Assembly (NCBI RefSeq): GCF_024397855.1
Contig: NZ_CP073343.1
Span: forward strand, 1,798,001 to 1,862,000
Origin: Marinomonas rhizomae
GTDB lineage: Bacteria; Pseudomonadota; Gammaproteobacteria; Pseudomonadales; Marinomonadaceae
Length of the DNA stretch: 64,000 bases
Reading direction: 5' to 3'
Below are positions 9,375 through 18,226 of this stretch, piece by piece. Within the stretch, counting starts at the first letter, position 1; every line of letters starts with the position of its first letter. The translations under genes and the position numbers were made by a program. The notes below the pieces were generated by a model. It did not search any database. It was not told the DNA's origin and worked only from the letters and a program-made list of their open reading frames with translations.

Positions 9375-9547
9375 GTAAACGCTCACTTGTTCTTAAAGCT
9401 TAAATCAATTTAGGGGGGTCAATGAGCGTCATTCTAACGACAAAGTGCAAATCATTTAAGGGGTAGAGTTAAATGATTTCAATTTGTGCTGTGATATGTG
9501 CCATTATCAATTTTACTTAACTGAATTTAGAGCCTTTTGGAGTCAGG

Positions 9548-9739
9548 ATGAACAATAAAGTTATCGGTATTATTTTAGTGATCGCTGGTGCTGCTTTGGC
9601 GGTATGGGGATATAACATTTACGATGCGGCTAGTTCGCAAGTGACACGGGCAATAATTGGTGAGACACCTGTAGAAGCTTGGGTCGGGATGGTAGGGGGG
9701 ATTATTTGTATTTTAGTGGGTCTTACCAGATTGAAATAA
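9548..9739 (+). CDS. Small DUF3185-like membrane protein
   Basis: 63 aa with two membrane helices: one near residues 4-24 and one near 46-60, with a GYNIYDAASSQVTR loop typical of this small family of unknown function. ATG with GGAGTCAGG just upstream. Its stop lies 11 bp before a mobile element. Confidence 0.82.
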   Translation: MNNKVIGIILVIAGAALAVWGYNIYDAASSQVTRAIIGETPVEAWVGMVGGIICILVGLTRLK

Positions 9740-9753
9740 TTATTAATATTTAG

Positions 9754-10063
9754 GGAAGGTGCGAACAAGTCCTCTTGTCTCGGTAATTGCTCCTGCATTA
9801 CCCTAATAACCTACATCCATGTAGGAATCAGCATGTGGATAAAAGCCTGTTGTTCGAGGCGAGTGCCGAATGTGAATAGTGGTTCTATTTTCGAGGTGCT
9901 CAACAAAGAATACAGGCTTTTAGACCATGCCCTGCGGGTCTTTCAGAGCAAATGCCACATGTCGTTGCGACTCTTTGAAAGGTACCTACATTCCTTCAGA
10001 GTCGCGCCTTATTTGACGATTTCTCTGAAAGACTGAGGCTTAGTAGACTTATTCGCACCTTCC
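9754..10063. mobile_element. Non-autonomous element (MITE) with IS5-like terminal inverted repeats
   Basis: The ends are GGAAGGTGCGAACAAG (9754) and its imperfect complement CTTATTCGCACCTTCC (to 10063), which match the ends of IS5 as I know them. The flanks are TTAG (9750-9753) and CTAG (10064-10067), fitting the YTAR target of IS5-type elements, with one base different. The 310 bp contains no transposase. Internal inverted repeats are 9810-9815/9820-9825, 9840-9850/9912-9922 (TAAAAGCCTGT) and 9967-9974/9998-10005, so the interior should fold strongly. A 67-codon frame at 9833 is incidental. Confidence 0.85.
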
Positions 10064-10102
10064 CTAGCATATAGTGAAATGGCAAAAGAGGTTGAATGAG
10101 TC

Positions 10103-10567
10103 ATGGAAGAAAGAAGTAAAGCGTATTTGGAGAGTTTTCTTCATTCCTTACCGATAGATGTTGCCGAAAAATATACGTCTTTTAGTGCCGACTATTATTG
10201 TGCTGATGAGTTTAATGCCAACGTTTGTGCTGATTTAATTGTGCAAGGTGAAAAACAAGCTTCTTGTAGTATGAAACATTGGTACAGCCACGAAGGTGAA
10301 GCCATGCCTCAGGTTGGTCATTTACAAGTCGTGACAAATTGGGACGGCAAACCTATGTGTATCATCGAAATTACTTCAGTTAGCGAGTGTCTATACTGTG
10401 AAGTAAACGCTGAGTTTGCCGCCGCGGAAGGTGAGGGCGATAAAACGTTAGGTTGGTGGCGTGAAGCGCACTGGGCTTTTTTCTCTGCGGAGTGCGAAGA
10501 GTTAGGCATTGAGCCAACGGAAGATATGCCGTTGGTGTTAGAGCGCTTTAAGGTTGTTTATCAATAA
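10103..10567 (+). CDS. ASCH domain-containing protein
   Basis: 154 aa. The sequence has the layout of ASCH-superfamily proteins: a conserved GEKQASCS-type motif, then PQVGHLQVVTNWDGKPMCIIEITSV and the GDKTLGWWREAHWAFF segment. ASCH domains are PUA-like beta-barrels proposed to bind RNA, and some hydrolyse N4-acetylcytidine. The exact role here is unknown. Convergent with the EAL gene. Confidence 0.85.
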   Translation: MEERSKAYLESFLHSLPIDVAEKYTSFSADYYCADEFNANVCADLIVQGEKQASCSMKHWYSHEGEAMPQVGHLQVVTNWDGKPMCIIEITSVSECLYCEVNAEFAAAEGEGDKTLGWWREAHWAFFSAECEELGIEPTEDMPLVLERFKVVYQ

Positions 10568-10577
10568 ATATTGCTAG

Positions 10578-11339
10578 CTAGTCCCAGTTAATTTCTGCCA
10601 GTGATTCAAAGCTTGGTCGAGCAAAATAGTAGCCTTGGAAAAGATGAATGCCCATATCTTGTAATGTGAGGTATTCAGCTTGTGTTTCAACGCCTTCTGC
10701 GATGATTATCATATTCAGTTCATTAAACAGGTTTACCAAGTTTCGTACGATGATTTGGCGCTTTTTGTCTTGGTCGATGTTCTTTACGAGCGCCATATCG
10801 ATTTTGGTGATGTCTGTTTTAAGGTCGGCAAGTTGGTTTAGACCATTAAATCCAGAGCCAAAGTCATCAGTAGCGGTTAAAAAACCTTGTTGCTGATAAT
10901 GCTGGATGATGGATTCTAAGTGTTTGCTGTCCGTAATTTGTTCGTTTTCAGTGAATTCAAAAATGATCTTTTCTTTTGGAAATTGATACTCTTCTGCGGC
11001 GTTTAGCGTGGTTCGTATGCAAAGTTCTGGTTTGTAAACCGCGTTAGGTAAGAAGTTAATACTAAGAAAGCTGTGTTTGTGAACTTCTAGTTCTGCTGCA
11101 AGCTTGATGGCTTTCACTCGACAACTTTGATCAAAGCGATATCGGTTGGTTTCATTAACGTTCTGAAAAACCTGAAATGCACTCTCTTGATTCAAGCCGC
11201 GTACCAGAGCTTCTTGTGCAAAGACCGTTTTTGTCCGGCTATTAATAATCGGCTGAAACGCCATTGTGAAATCAAAGCCTAAGTCACACCCAGTTGAACA
11301 TTCTGCGCAGCCTAACTTTCGAAAGTCCTTTTGTATCAT
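10578..11339 (-). CDS. EAL-domain c-di-GMP phosphodiesterase
   Basis: 253 aa, essentially a lone EAL domain. Catalytic motifs are intact: EALVRG near residue 42, INFLPN, EFTENE, TDDFGSG near 157, KIDMALV, AEGVET and QGYYFARP. An N-terminal cysteine cluster (Cys-x2-Cys-x4-Cys) precedes the domain and could bind metal or sense redox state. Predicted soluble. It would hydrolyse c-di-GMP, opposing the three GGDEF proteins in this window. Confidence 0.92.
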   Translation of the reverse strand: MIQKDFRKLGCAECSTGCDLGFDFTMAFQPIINSRTKTVFAQEALVRGLNQESAFQVFQNVNETNRYRFDQSCRVKAIKLAAELEVHKHSFLSINFLPNAVYKPELCIRTTLNAAEEYQFPKEKIIFEFTENEQITDSKHLESIIQHYQQQGFLTATDDFGSGFNGLNQLADLKTDITKIDMALVKNIDQDKKRQIIVRNLVNLFNELNMIIIAEGVETQAEYLTLQDMGIHLFQGYYFARPSFESLAEINWD

Positions 11340-11622
11340 ATCGCGGCTCTCTGTGTATTTCGTTTAGTGGGCAGAGAATAGTGAGACATCGTTTGAGTGC
11401 TTTATTCTCTATCACAATGATTTGTATAGATTATTAAACGATAGAGCTTTCAACTCAAATTTACCAGCACTGAGTTTTGCATTTTACATTGAATTGTCAG
11501 GTGTTTTAGAAAGTAGGGAGTATTTTTGGATAAAAAAGGTAGTGATTTGGCAAAAGAAAAAAGGGTTAGTCGTTTCGACTAACCCTTTTTATATCAGCGT
11601 ATTCTACTGAGTGAAGCTTTGG
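11340..11622. other. Intergenic region with no supported gene
   Basis: Between the EAL start and the symporter stop. It holds upstream sequence of the EAL gene and one strong terminator. A 62-codon frame at 11422 runs through the terminator hairpin, lacks a ribosome-binding site and is not supported. Confidence 0.6.
11557..11590 (-). terminator. Intrinsic terminator of the AGCS symporter
   Basis: Stem GGGTTAGTCG (11563-11572) pairs perfectly with 11576-11585 around TTT; A-run on one side and T-run on the other, so it can work in both directions. Confidence 0.88.
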
Positions 11623-13137
11623 TTATTTATCCGCTGCTTTTTCAGCTTGTTGCTTGTCGTAACGTTTTTCCCAGAACTCAGCGCCTTTGATACCAAGGGC
11701 TTTCGGGTTGAAAGTATAATCCTTTACGCCAGCGGCTTTTTGGTCTTCATAATCACGTAATGCTTTCATGGTTGGTTTTGCCATGAAGAAGATTGTGATA
11801 ATACCTACAATGTTTAGCCAAGCCATTAAGCCTACACCAACGTCACCTAGGTTCCAGATGTAACCTGCGGTGTTAACCGTACCGTAAGCTACCATGAACA
11901 TGATAAGCAGCTTCACGAAGGTTAATGACACGTTAATGTTTAATGCTCGACGTAGGTATGCAACGTTGGTTTCCGCAATGTAGTAATACGCCAAAATGGT
12001 GGTGAATGCGAAGAAGAACAGTGCGATACCAACAAAGATTGGACCAGTGTGACCAAAAACGCTTGCCAATGCCATTTGTGTGAAGGCAGGGGATGCAATA
12101 ATGGTAGAAGGGTCTACATTCTGTACGATGAACTGACCATCAGCCAAAGAACCTTGTACGTTGTACTGTTGCGTGATCAAGATCATCAGCGCAGTCGCTG
12201 TACAAATGAACAAAGTATCAACGTAAACAGAGAACGCCTGAACAAGACCTTGTTGTGCAGGGTGTTGAACTTCTGCTGCAGCTGCTGCATGAGGTCCTGT
12301 ACCTTGACCCGCCTCATTAGAGTATACACCACGTTTTACGCCCCAACCGATTGCTGCGCCAAACCCTGCTTGTGCAGTAAATGCATCAGTGAAGATTAGG
12401 TGGAAAATACCAGGCACTTTGTCTAGGTTTAGGAAAACAACGATCAACGCCATCACAATATAACCAAGCGCCATGAATGGCACGATGATTTGCGTGAAGT
12501 TTGCAATACGTTTGATGCCACCAAAGATGATGAACGCCAAAACGACTAGGATAACCGCTAGTGCAACCAGTTTAGTTGAACCAACGTCACCAAAAGAGCT
12601 GGATACAATAACGCCTTCACCAAAAATTTGCGTTACGGCATTACCAACGGAGTTTGCTTGAATGCCTGGTAAGAAAACACCGCAAGCAAGAATAGATGAC
12701 AAAGCAAATAAAACCCCCAGCCAACGCCAGCCAAGACAGCGCTCGAAGTAATACGCTGGACCGCCGCGGTATTGGCCGCCTTCGCTTACTTTATAAAGCT
12801 GACCTAAGGTAGACTCTGCATAAGCGGTGCTAGCACCTAAGAAAGCGACAACCCACATCCAGAAAATGGCACCTGGTCCACCAAAGCCAATGGCAGCGGC
12901 AACGCCTGCAATGTTACCTGTACCAACACGACCAGAAAGAGAAACAGCTAGCGCTTGGAAAGAAGAAATGCCTTTGTCTGATTCGTTAGAGTTGAACAAC
13001 AGAGAGCACATTTCTTTAAAATGACGAACCTGAGCAAAACGCGTCAGTATTGAATAGAACAAGCCAGCACCTAAACACAAATAAATTAGGGCAGGGCTCC
13101 AAATGATTCCGTTCAAGAAATCAATGAATTCTTGCAT
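11623..13137 (-). CDS. Sodium:alanine symporter (AGCS family)
   Basis: 504 aa with about ten membrane segments. Family signatures are clear: SSFQALAVSLSGRVGTGNIAG, GGPGAIFWMWVVAFLGASTAYAESTLGQ, GGPAYYFE and a GVKRGVYSNEAGQGTGPHAAAAAE stretch. It takes up alanine or glycine with Na+. The long charged C-terminal tail is cytoplasmic. Stands alone with its own terminator. Confidence 0.95.
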   Translation of the reverse strand: MQEFIDFLNGIIWSPALIYLCLGAGLFYSILTRFAQVRHFKEMCSLLFNSNESDKGISSFQALAVSLSGRVGTGNIAGVAAAIGFGGPGAIFWMWVVAFLGASTAYAESTLGQLYKVSEGGQYRGGPAYYFERCLGWRWLGVLFALSSILACGVFLPGIQANSVGNAVTQIFGEGVIVSSSFGDVGSTKLVALAVILVVLAFIIFGGIKRIANFTQIIVPFMALGYIVMALIVVFLNLDKVPGIFHLIFTDAFTAQAGFGAAIGWGVKRGVYSNEAGQGTGPHAAAAAEVQHPAQQGLVQAFSVYVDTLFICTATALMILITQQYNVQGSLADGQFIVQNVDPSTIIASPAFTQMALASVFGHTGPIFVGIALFFFAFTTILAYYYIAETNVAYLRRALNINVSLTFVKLLIMFMVAYGTVNTAGYIWNLGDVGVGLMAWLNIVGIITIFFMAKPTMKALRDYEDQKAAGVKDYTFNPKALGIKGAEFWEKRYDKQQAEKAADK

Positions 13138-13445
13138 AATTAGACCTCGATATGATTCGCTCTAAGAGCATTATTAGTTGTTATGGTTTTTACTAGAGTG
13201 CAGCGATTGTGGGGAAGATCACCGTTACTTTGCGGAATATTTCTTTGAAGAAAGGTAGATTGCGCATAAAAAGTGCACCGTAGTGGGGCAAATTTAGCAT
13301 GAAAAAGAAATGAGATCTATTTGTTAAAGCTGTTTTGGAGGGTTATAACAGGTTTAGTTAATTTTTCTATAAGCCATTTCATTTGGCTATTTCTGTGTGG
13401 CGTTCATCGATATACTGTTTTTTTTCACTATAAGGCTTCATAAGC
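13138..13445. other. Divergent intergenic region
   Basis: About 310 bp between the symporter and the EamA exporter start codons. It should contain both promoters. I found no convincing operator, riboswitch or small ORF. Confidence 0.5.
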
Positions 13446-14345
13446 ATGCAATATCAATCATCATTAAGTCGAGTATCTATGGTGAAAGGGTACATTTTTG
13501 CTTCTATTTCTATTCTGGTTTGGACTGGTTTTATTTTGATTTCAAGAGCTGGTGCTCTGGCCTCCTTATCTTTAGCCGATATGATGATTGTTCGTTTCGG
13601 CACGGCATTTTGTGTGTTTTTCCCCTTTATCTGGATGCAGCGTAAGACTATTTTTCAGTGGAGGATGATGCTGTTAGGTGTAATAGGTGGCTTGGCTTAT
13701 TCACTTTCTGTTTTTAATGGTTTTCAATCAGCTCCAGCGACACATGCCGCACTGTTATTGCCAGGGTTGATGCCCATTATGATTGCCATACTTGCCTATT
13801 TTTTAGCTGGTGAGAGGCATTCAGAATTTGCTTGGGCGGGTATTGGTGTTAGCAGTTTAGGTATTATCATATTGCTATTTGAAACCTTGTTATCAAGTGC
13901 ATCTTATTGGATAGGTGATATTAGTTTTGTGTTCGCCTGTCTTTTTTGGGGAATCTTTACCGTATTATTAAGGCGGTGGAAGTTTGCACCATGGCATGCA
14001 ACATTAGGCGTTATTACTGCAACCACGGTGTTGTTTGTGCCCTATTATCTGACTCAGCTATCACACGCTTTTGAAGGTGTGCCACGTGAAATGATAGCCT
14101 TGCAGGCCTTTTATCAGGCCATAATGGCGATTGCCGTTCAGTTTGTTTGTTATGGAAAAGCAGTACATATTTTAGGAGCGACCAAGATGGGGGCTCTGAT
14201 GGCAATGGTGCCTTTATTGGCTAGTACGCTTGCAATTCCTTTATTTGGTGAGCAGGTGACAACAGGATTGGTGGTTGCTTTGATCTGTATTTGCCTAGGA
14301 ACAATAATAGGTAATGTGCTCCCTATTAAACGACCAATTTTGTGA
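13446..14345 (+). CDS. EamA/DMT-superfamily transporter
   Basis: 299 aa with about ten membrane helices in two EamA repeats. The first repeat includes LASLSLADMMIVRFG and FNGFQSAPATHAALLLPGLMPI; the second includes FWGIFTVLLRRW and ALMAMVPLLASTLAIPLFGE. Such proteins export amino acids, nucleosides or other metabolites; the substrate is unknown. An alternative ATG at 13479 would remove 11 residues. Confidence 0.9.
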   Translation: MQYQSSLSRVSMVKGYIFASISILVWTGFILISRAGALASLSLADMMIVRFGTAFCVFFPFIWMQRKTIFQWRMMLLGVIGGLAYSLSVFNGFQSAPATHAALLLPGLMPIMIAILAYFLAGERHSEFAWAGIGVSSLGIIILLFETLLSSASYWIGDISFVFACLFWGIFTVLLRRWKFAPWHATLGVITATTVLFVPYYLTQLSHAFEGVPREMIALQAFYQAIMAIAVQFVCYGKAVHILGATKMGALMAMVPLLASTLAIPLFGEQVTTGLVVALICICLGTIIGNVLPIKRPIL

Positions 14346-14361
14346 GAAAAATAACCAATGA

Positions 14362-14389
14362 AGGTAGTAATAATGGCTTATTACTACCT
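14362..14389. terminator. Perfect 12-bp hairpin between convergent genes
   Basis: AGGTAGTAATAA (14362-14373) pairs with 14378-14389 around TGGC. There is no U-run. It lies between the EamA stop and the small ORF stop on the opposite strand. Confidence 0.5.
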
Positions 14390-14403
14390 AGCTATATGAT
14401 AGA

Positions 14404-14574
14404 TTAGTCTTTCTTCTCAATCGTTACTTCTAGCGTCTTACTGCTGCCAGCAAACCATTTTTGTACATACAGCGTTCCCATGATTGGGGCTTTTCCTTCC
14501 TCTGGTATTTCTTGGTAGCGTACGCTGTTTTTGGTTTCTTTTTCGTATTCGAATGTAACGGTTGTTTTAGACAT
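14404..14574 (-). CDS. 56-aa small protein coupled to the methyltransferase gene
   Basis: Translation starts MSKTTVTFEYEKETKNSVRY and ends LEVTIEKKD, so the protein is hydrophilic with likely beta strands. Its ATG overlaps the last 8 bp of the upstream methyltransferase frame, a usual sign of translational coupling. The charged, balanced composition and the conserved-looking TLYVQKWF segment suggest a real small protein. I do not recognise a named family. It is shorter than 60 codons, so it is easily missed in annotation. Confidence 0.75.
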   Translation of the reverse strand: MSKTTVTFEYEKETKNSVRYQEIPEEGKAPIMGTLYVQKWFAGSSKTLEVTIEKKD

Positions 14575-15541
14575 GCTGGCTTCCTTCGTTTGCTGTGTTA
14601 TCAGGTGTTTTCGTAAATATTAGGGCCTTCAGGCCGCTTTCGATATTAATATCCATAAATTCGGGTGGATTATCCAGTCGATATTGGAACTCGAGTGTAG
14701 GTGCTTCTTCGCGCATGCCATCAATTAAAAATTGTGCTGGAATGCTTGGGTCATTAACACAGGCAAGCACTTGTCCATTTTCTGTCAGTAACTCGGGCAG
14801 GCGTCGTAATATTTTTTGATAGTCTTTTGTTAGAGCAAAGCTGCCCCGTTGGAAGGTTGGTGGATCAATGATGATAAGGTCATATTCGCCATATTTTTTA
14901 ATTTTCCCCCAAGATTTGAAAATATCATGAGCAAAAAATTTAACGCTGTTTAAATCGTGTTGATTCAGGCGATGGTTCTCTCGTCCTCGACTCAGTACGG
15001 CTTTGGCCATGTCTAGGTTCACGACAAAGTCTGCTCCACCAGTTAAAGCGGCGACTGAAAAACCGCAGGTGTAAGCGAATAGATTGAGTACACGTTTGTC
15101 TTGGCTGTTTTCTTTTACCCAGCGTCGCCCGTATCTCATGTCTAAAAAAAGGCCAGAGTTTTGGTTTTTGCCAAGGTCTAATTGGAATAGAAGCCCATCT
15201 TCGTTAACAACTTGCTGCTCTTGATAATGTCCCCAAAGGCATTCGGTCGGGCTGCGTTCTCGACTCCGATGCTGGAGTAGGATGGATTGTACATTGAAGT
15301 CGCTCCATTTTGTTTGAATCGTCCAATTGATAATTTTATTATTTAATTTATCTAATTCGTCGGAAGAGGGTTCTTTAAAAAGAGATATGAGAATTTGCCC
15401 TTCTAGCCAATCCACAGTGATTTGCTCTAGGTCAGGAAAGCGGCGTCCTCGACCATGAAAAAGCCTTTTGGCGCCATTTGGTTGCAGTGCTAGCTGATTA
15501 AAAACGTGATCAGTTAAAATAGTGAGAGCTTGTGGGGTCAT
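14567..15541 (-). CDS. Class I SAM-dependent methyltransferase, RlmI/RlmK-like
   Basis: 324 aa. The N-terminal third is a small alpha/beta region; the Rossmann methyltransferase part contains LNLFAYTCGFSVAALTGGA (motif I), VNLDMAKAVL, and DLIIIDPPTFQRG (motif IV-type DPPTF). This matches the Methyltrans_SAM family that includes 23S rRNA m5C methyltransferase RlmI. It lacks the N-terminal PUA domain of full RlmI, so the substrate is uncertain. Confidence 0.85.
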   Translation of the reverse strand: MTPQALTILTDHVFNQLALQPNGAKRLFHGRGRRFPDLEQITVDWLEGQILISLFKEPSSDELDKLNNKIINWTIQTKWSDFNVQSILLQHRSRERSPTECLWGHYQEQQVVNEDGLLFQLDLGKNQNSGLFLDMRYGRRWVKENSQDKRVLNLFAYTCGFSVAALTGGADFVVNLDMAKAVLSRGRENHRLNQHDLNSVKFFAHDIFKSWGKIKKYGEYDLIIIDPPTFQRGSFALTKDYQKILRRLPELLTENGQVLACVNDPSIPAQFLIDGMREEAPTLEFQYRLDNPPEFMDINIESGLKALIFTKTPDNTANEGSQHV

Positions 15542-15652
15542 AAAATAGCATTTTGAGGGTAATTAAATGAGACGCATATTTTACTGATTACTAGGCGAGA
15601 GGCCAGAAGAAAGCGGAAAGAATAAAGCTTTTAGATTGAGGGGGATAGAAGG

Positions 15653-15689
15653 AATCACCGAGCTTATAAGTAAAGCTCGGTGATTTTTG
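15653..15689 (-). terminator. Intrinsic terminator between PepSY and methyltransferase genes
   Basis: A perfect 13-bp stem (15653-15665 with 15673-15685) is followed on the plus strand by TTTTG. It lies downstream of the PepSY stop codon (minus strand) and before the methyltransferase start, so it should insulate the two. The U-run is better on the plus strand, so its efficiency on the minus strand is uncertain. Confidence 0.65.
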
Positions 15690-15697
15690 TGGAGTTA

Positions 15698-17086
15698 TTA
15701 TTGGCGCTTCCAGCGAAGTGCGTCAATGAATAAGAATACTAATAAACTCACACCCATTACAGGCAGGCTTAAGCCCAGTGCGATGGTGACAATGAGAGTA
15801 AGTGCTTTTTGGGCTGCAGACAGTTTAGACCATGCTTGCAATAGAGGCTTGGATGTTGAACCTGCTTGTGGGCGACGAATCCACCACATTCTGTAGCCCC
15901 AAATAATCATGAAACATAAAGAGAGTCCAAATACGGTCAATATTATTTGGTTTACTACACCAAATAGAATGCCCATGTGAGCATCAATCCCCCAGCGGAT
16001 GAGTTTGGCTATCAGCGGGAAAGTTTCGAAGTTTGCTTGGCTGGTTACTGTCATGGTGCTGGCATCAACGGCTACACTGTCGACTTGAGTTGGCCAAGAG
16101 CGATCAATTTCTCGAACAAACCAAGCTTTATCTTTGGTAGTCGACGGTTTTATTTCAATTTTATTAGCCTCAATGCCGGCGCCTCTGGCTGCCTTTAATA
16201 CACCATCAAAGAGTAAGTCGATATTTTCAAACTTTTCTGCAGGCTGCTTTTCTGGGGGATTTTGGTGGCTCGCATGATTTAGGTGGTCAGCATGCTCGCC
16301 TGAAGCCGCTATTGTTTGAGTGTCTTTAGCAAGATTTCTGTCTACGGAAGGAGTGACCCAGCCAATGCTGGAGCGCAAGGTGCCAATATTGGCACCGGCC
16401 CATTTAGACCAAGTTAATCCAGTGATAGAAACAAAGATCAAACCGACAAACAGACACAGTCCTACTTGGTAATGGCGACGACGCTTGCGTAGATGCTCTG
16501 TTCTGCTAGCAAACTCCGCTTTATTTTTTTTGCCGCCTTTGTACCAAAGGAAAAGTCCGCCAAGTGCCGCGATCCAAAGCCAAGAGGCTGCCAGTTCACT
16601 GTAGTAACGCCCCACTTCCCCTAAAAGTAGCTGGCGATGCATAAAGTCTAAGGTTGTTCGAAGTGGCAATACGCCACTTGTACCATAAACGGGCAGGTTG
16701 CCTTTTACTTCTAATGTCACAGGGTCGATAAATAAGGCTCTGGCCCCTGTCAACTCAGCTTCTTTGTCAAGAAACATGATACGCGTTGTATCGCCTTGCT
16801 CTGGCGCAGGGCGAACCGCGAATAAGGTCAGATCGCTTGTTAGTTGTGATTTTGCGGCTGCGATTTGCTGGGAAAGAGGTTTATTCTCACCCACGCTTTG
16901 TGTTGTTAATACATCTTTGTAGATGGCGTTTTCAAGTTGTGGCGTGATCACATAGATGGTGCCGGTTAGGGCTGCAACAAAGATGAAAGGTCCAATAAAC
17001 AGGCCAATGTAAAAGTGTAATCGTGTAATCAGCAGCAGTAATGCATTTGATGAAGACTCGGAAGTCTTGTTGGTTTTTGTCGACAT
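15698..17086 (-). CDS. PepSY-associated transmembrane protein
   Basis: 462 aa from the ATG at 17086 (MSTKTNK; ACGAGAAAT upstream); an upstream start at 17116 would add ten residues. Four membrane helices: near residues 17-45, about 145-170, about 200-225 and in the C-terminal third. PepSY-type periplasmic regions lie between them, including TLDFMHRQLLLGEVGRY and GIDAHMGILFGVVNQ. The family is linked to siderophore or metal uptake as an inner-membrane reductase partner. Paired with the DUF2946 gene upstream. Confidence 0.87.
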   Translation of the reverse strand: MSTKTNKTSESSSNALLLLITRLHFYIGLFIGPFIFVAALTGTIYVITPQLENAIYKDVLTTQSVGENKPLSQQIAAAKSQLTSDLTLFAVRPAPEQGDTTRIMFLDKEAELTGARALFIDPVTLEVKGNLPVYGTSGVLPLRTTLDFMHRQLLLGEVGRYYSELAASWLWIAALGGLFLWYKGGKKNKAEFASRTEHLRKRRRHYQVGLCLFVGLIFVSITGLTWSKWAGANIGTLRSSIGWVTPSVDRNLAKDTQTIAASGEHADHLNHASHQNPPEKQPAEKFENIDLLFDGVLKAARGAGIEANKIEIKPSTTKDKAWFVREIDRSWPTQVDSVAVDASTMTVTSQANFETFPLIAKLIRWGIDAHMGILFGVVNQIILTVFGLSLCFMIIWGYRMWWIRRPQAGSTSKPLLQAWSKLSAAQKALTLIVTIALGLSLPVMGVSLLVFLFIDALRWKRQ

Positions 17087-17228
17087 AGTAATTTCTCGTC
17101 TTATAGAAAAGAGCAAAACAACGCCTCTGAGTAAAAAAACTCACTTTTCTATCATCATAAATGACGCATGCAAAAGTACCTGATCCGTGGAGAATCAGGG
17201 ATGCCCGCGTCGTACTTATTTGTTCTAT

Positions 17229-17720
17229 TTAAACGAGAGTGACGGGTGGTGCTCTGGGGAGAATGGAGGTGAAGGGCACATTGTATTTGTGCGAAATAGT
17301 CACCGTTACTATGTTCGGGTAACGGCTTTGAGTAAGGGGGATTAACTCAAAAGTTTTGGCATCGATCCAGTTTAAGTGGAAGAGCAGAGAGCAATAGCCA
17401 CAAGCCTCTAAGAGATTGGCGCTTTCACCGTGACCGTGATGACCATGGTGGCTAATGTGTGCTGAGCTTGTCGGTGTGTTGCTTGCTTGCTCGGAAAACA
17501 TTTTTGCATGGTCGTGCCCTGACATATCCATACTTTCCATCGACATTTGCATCGTGGTTGGTTGGGATGAAAGTGCATTGCTTACTTGCGAGAACAGCGG
17601 GCCAAAATAAATAAGAAAAACAGCAAACAAGCAAACGCACACAGCAAGTTGCGTGCGTTTATTTGGATTGCTCTTTAATAGACGACCATTTTGAGTAGGG
17701 GTCTTTATTTGAAAGTGCAA
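17229..17720 (-). CDS. DUF2946-like His-rich membrane protein
   Basis: 163 aa. One N-terminal membrane helix (about 25-45), then a methionine/histidine-rich stretch (MQMSMESMDMSGHDH and HHGHHGHGE) and the CGYCSLLFHL motif typical of DUF2946. The Met and His clusters suggest binding of copper or another soft metal in the periplasm. About 140 bp upstream of the PepSY gene in the same direction, so the two are probably a metal-handling unit. Confidence 0.82.
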   Translation of the reverse strand: MHFQIKTPTQNGRLLKSNPNKRTQLAVCVCLFAVFLIYFGPLFSQVSNALSSQPTTMQMSMESMDMSGHDHAKMFSEQASNTPTSSAHISHHGHHGHGESANLLEACGYCSLLFHLNWIDAKTFELIPLTQSRYPNIVTVTISHKYNVPFTSILPRAPPVTLV

Positions 17721-17751
17721 AGCGTGTTTAACTTAAGTCAAAGATTCTGGA

Positions 17752-18120
17752 TTAGCTTTGTAAGTCAGCAGCATGTTCTTCAGCAGAAGAAACAATGCAT
17801 TCGCCAGCAAGATTTGGTGCCACACCAACAGAGAAGCCATCACCTTGCATACCAGGAAGCCATTTCTCGGCCCAATCGGCAGCGTTAATTTCTAAACTGT
17901 TAAATCCTTGATAATCTTTCTCGCCCCAAGCGGTTGCTAGGGCTTGCGCTGGCCAAATTGGTAGTACTTTATCGCTACCAAGATCAATGATTAAACAGCC
18001 TTCTGAGTCAGCCAGCGTCCATACAGATGCGCCTTTCTTTACGAGGTTTAAAACGTGATCATAGCGTTCGCTGCTAGGTAAGCGGTAGAAGGTATCATCA
18101 AGAAGGATTGTGTTTGACAT
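17752..18120 (-). CDS. DUF2750 domain-containing protein
   Basis: 122 aa, soluble. It shows the pattern of DUF2750: FYRLPSSERYDHVLNLV near the start, the W-x-L-x-D-x-E-G core and PIWPAQALATAWGE. Function unknown. Separated by about 100 bp from the deaminase operon, whose genes run in the same direction. Confidence 0.8.
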   Translation of the reverse strand: MSNTILLDDTFYRLPSSERYDHVLNLVKKGASVWTLADSEGCLIIDLGSDKVLPIWPAQALATAWGEKDYQGFNSLEINAADWAEKWLPGMQGDGFSVGVAPNLAGECIVSSAEEHAADLQS

Positions 18121-18226
18121 GGGAGCGGCTCAGTTAGGTAATATAAAAAATGGCATCTTACCACATTGACCAAAAAGAGTGACCAATTCAAACACTTATT
18201 GTCATCAATGTGGTTGATAAAATGCT

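Noticed and set aside
9833..10036. 67-codon frame within the MITE
   Set aside because: It covers inverted repeats of the non-autonomous element, has no ribosome-binding site and no protein-like composition.
11422..11610. 62-codon frame downstream of the symporter gene
   Set aside because: It runs through a strong terminator hairpin and has no plausible start signal.
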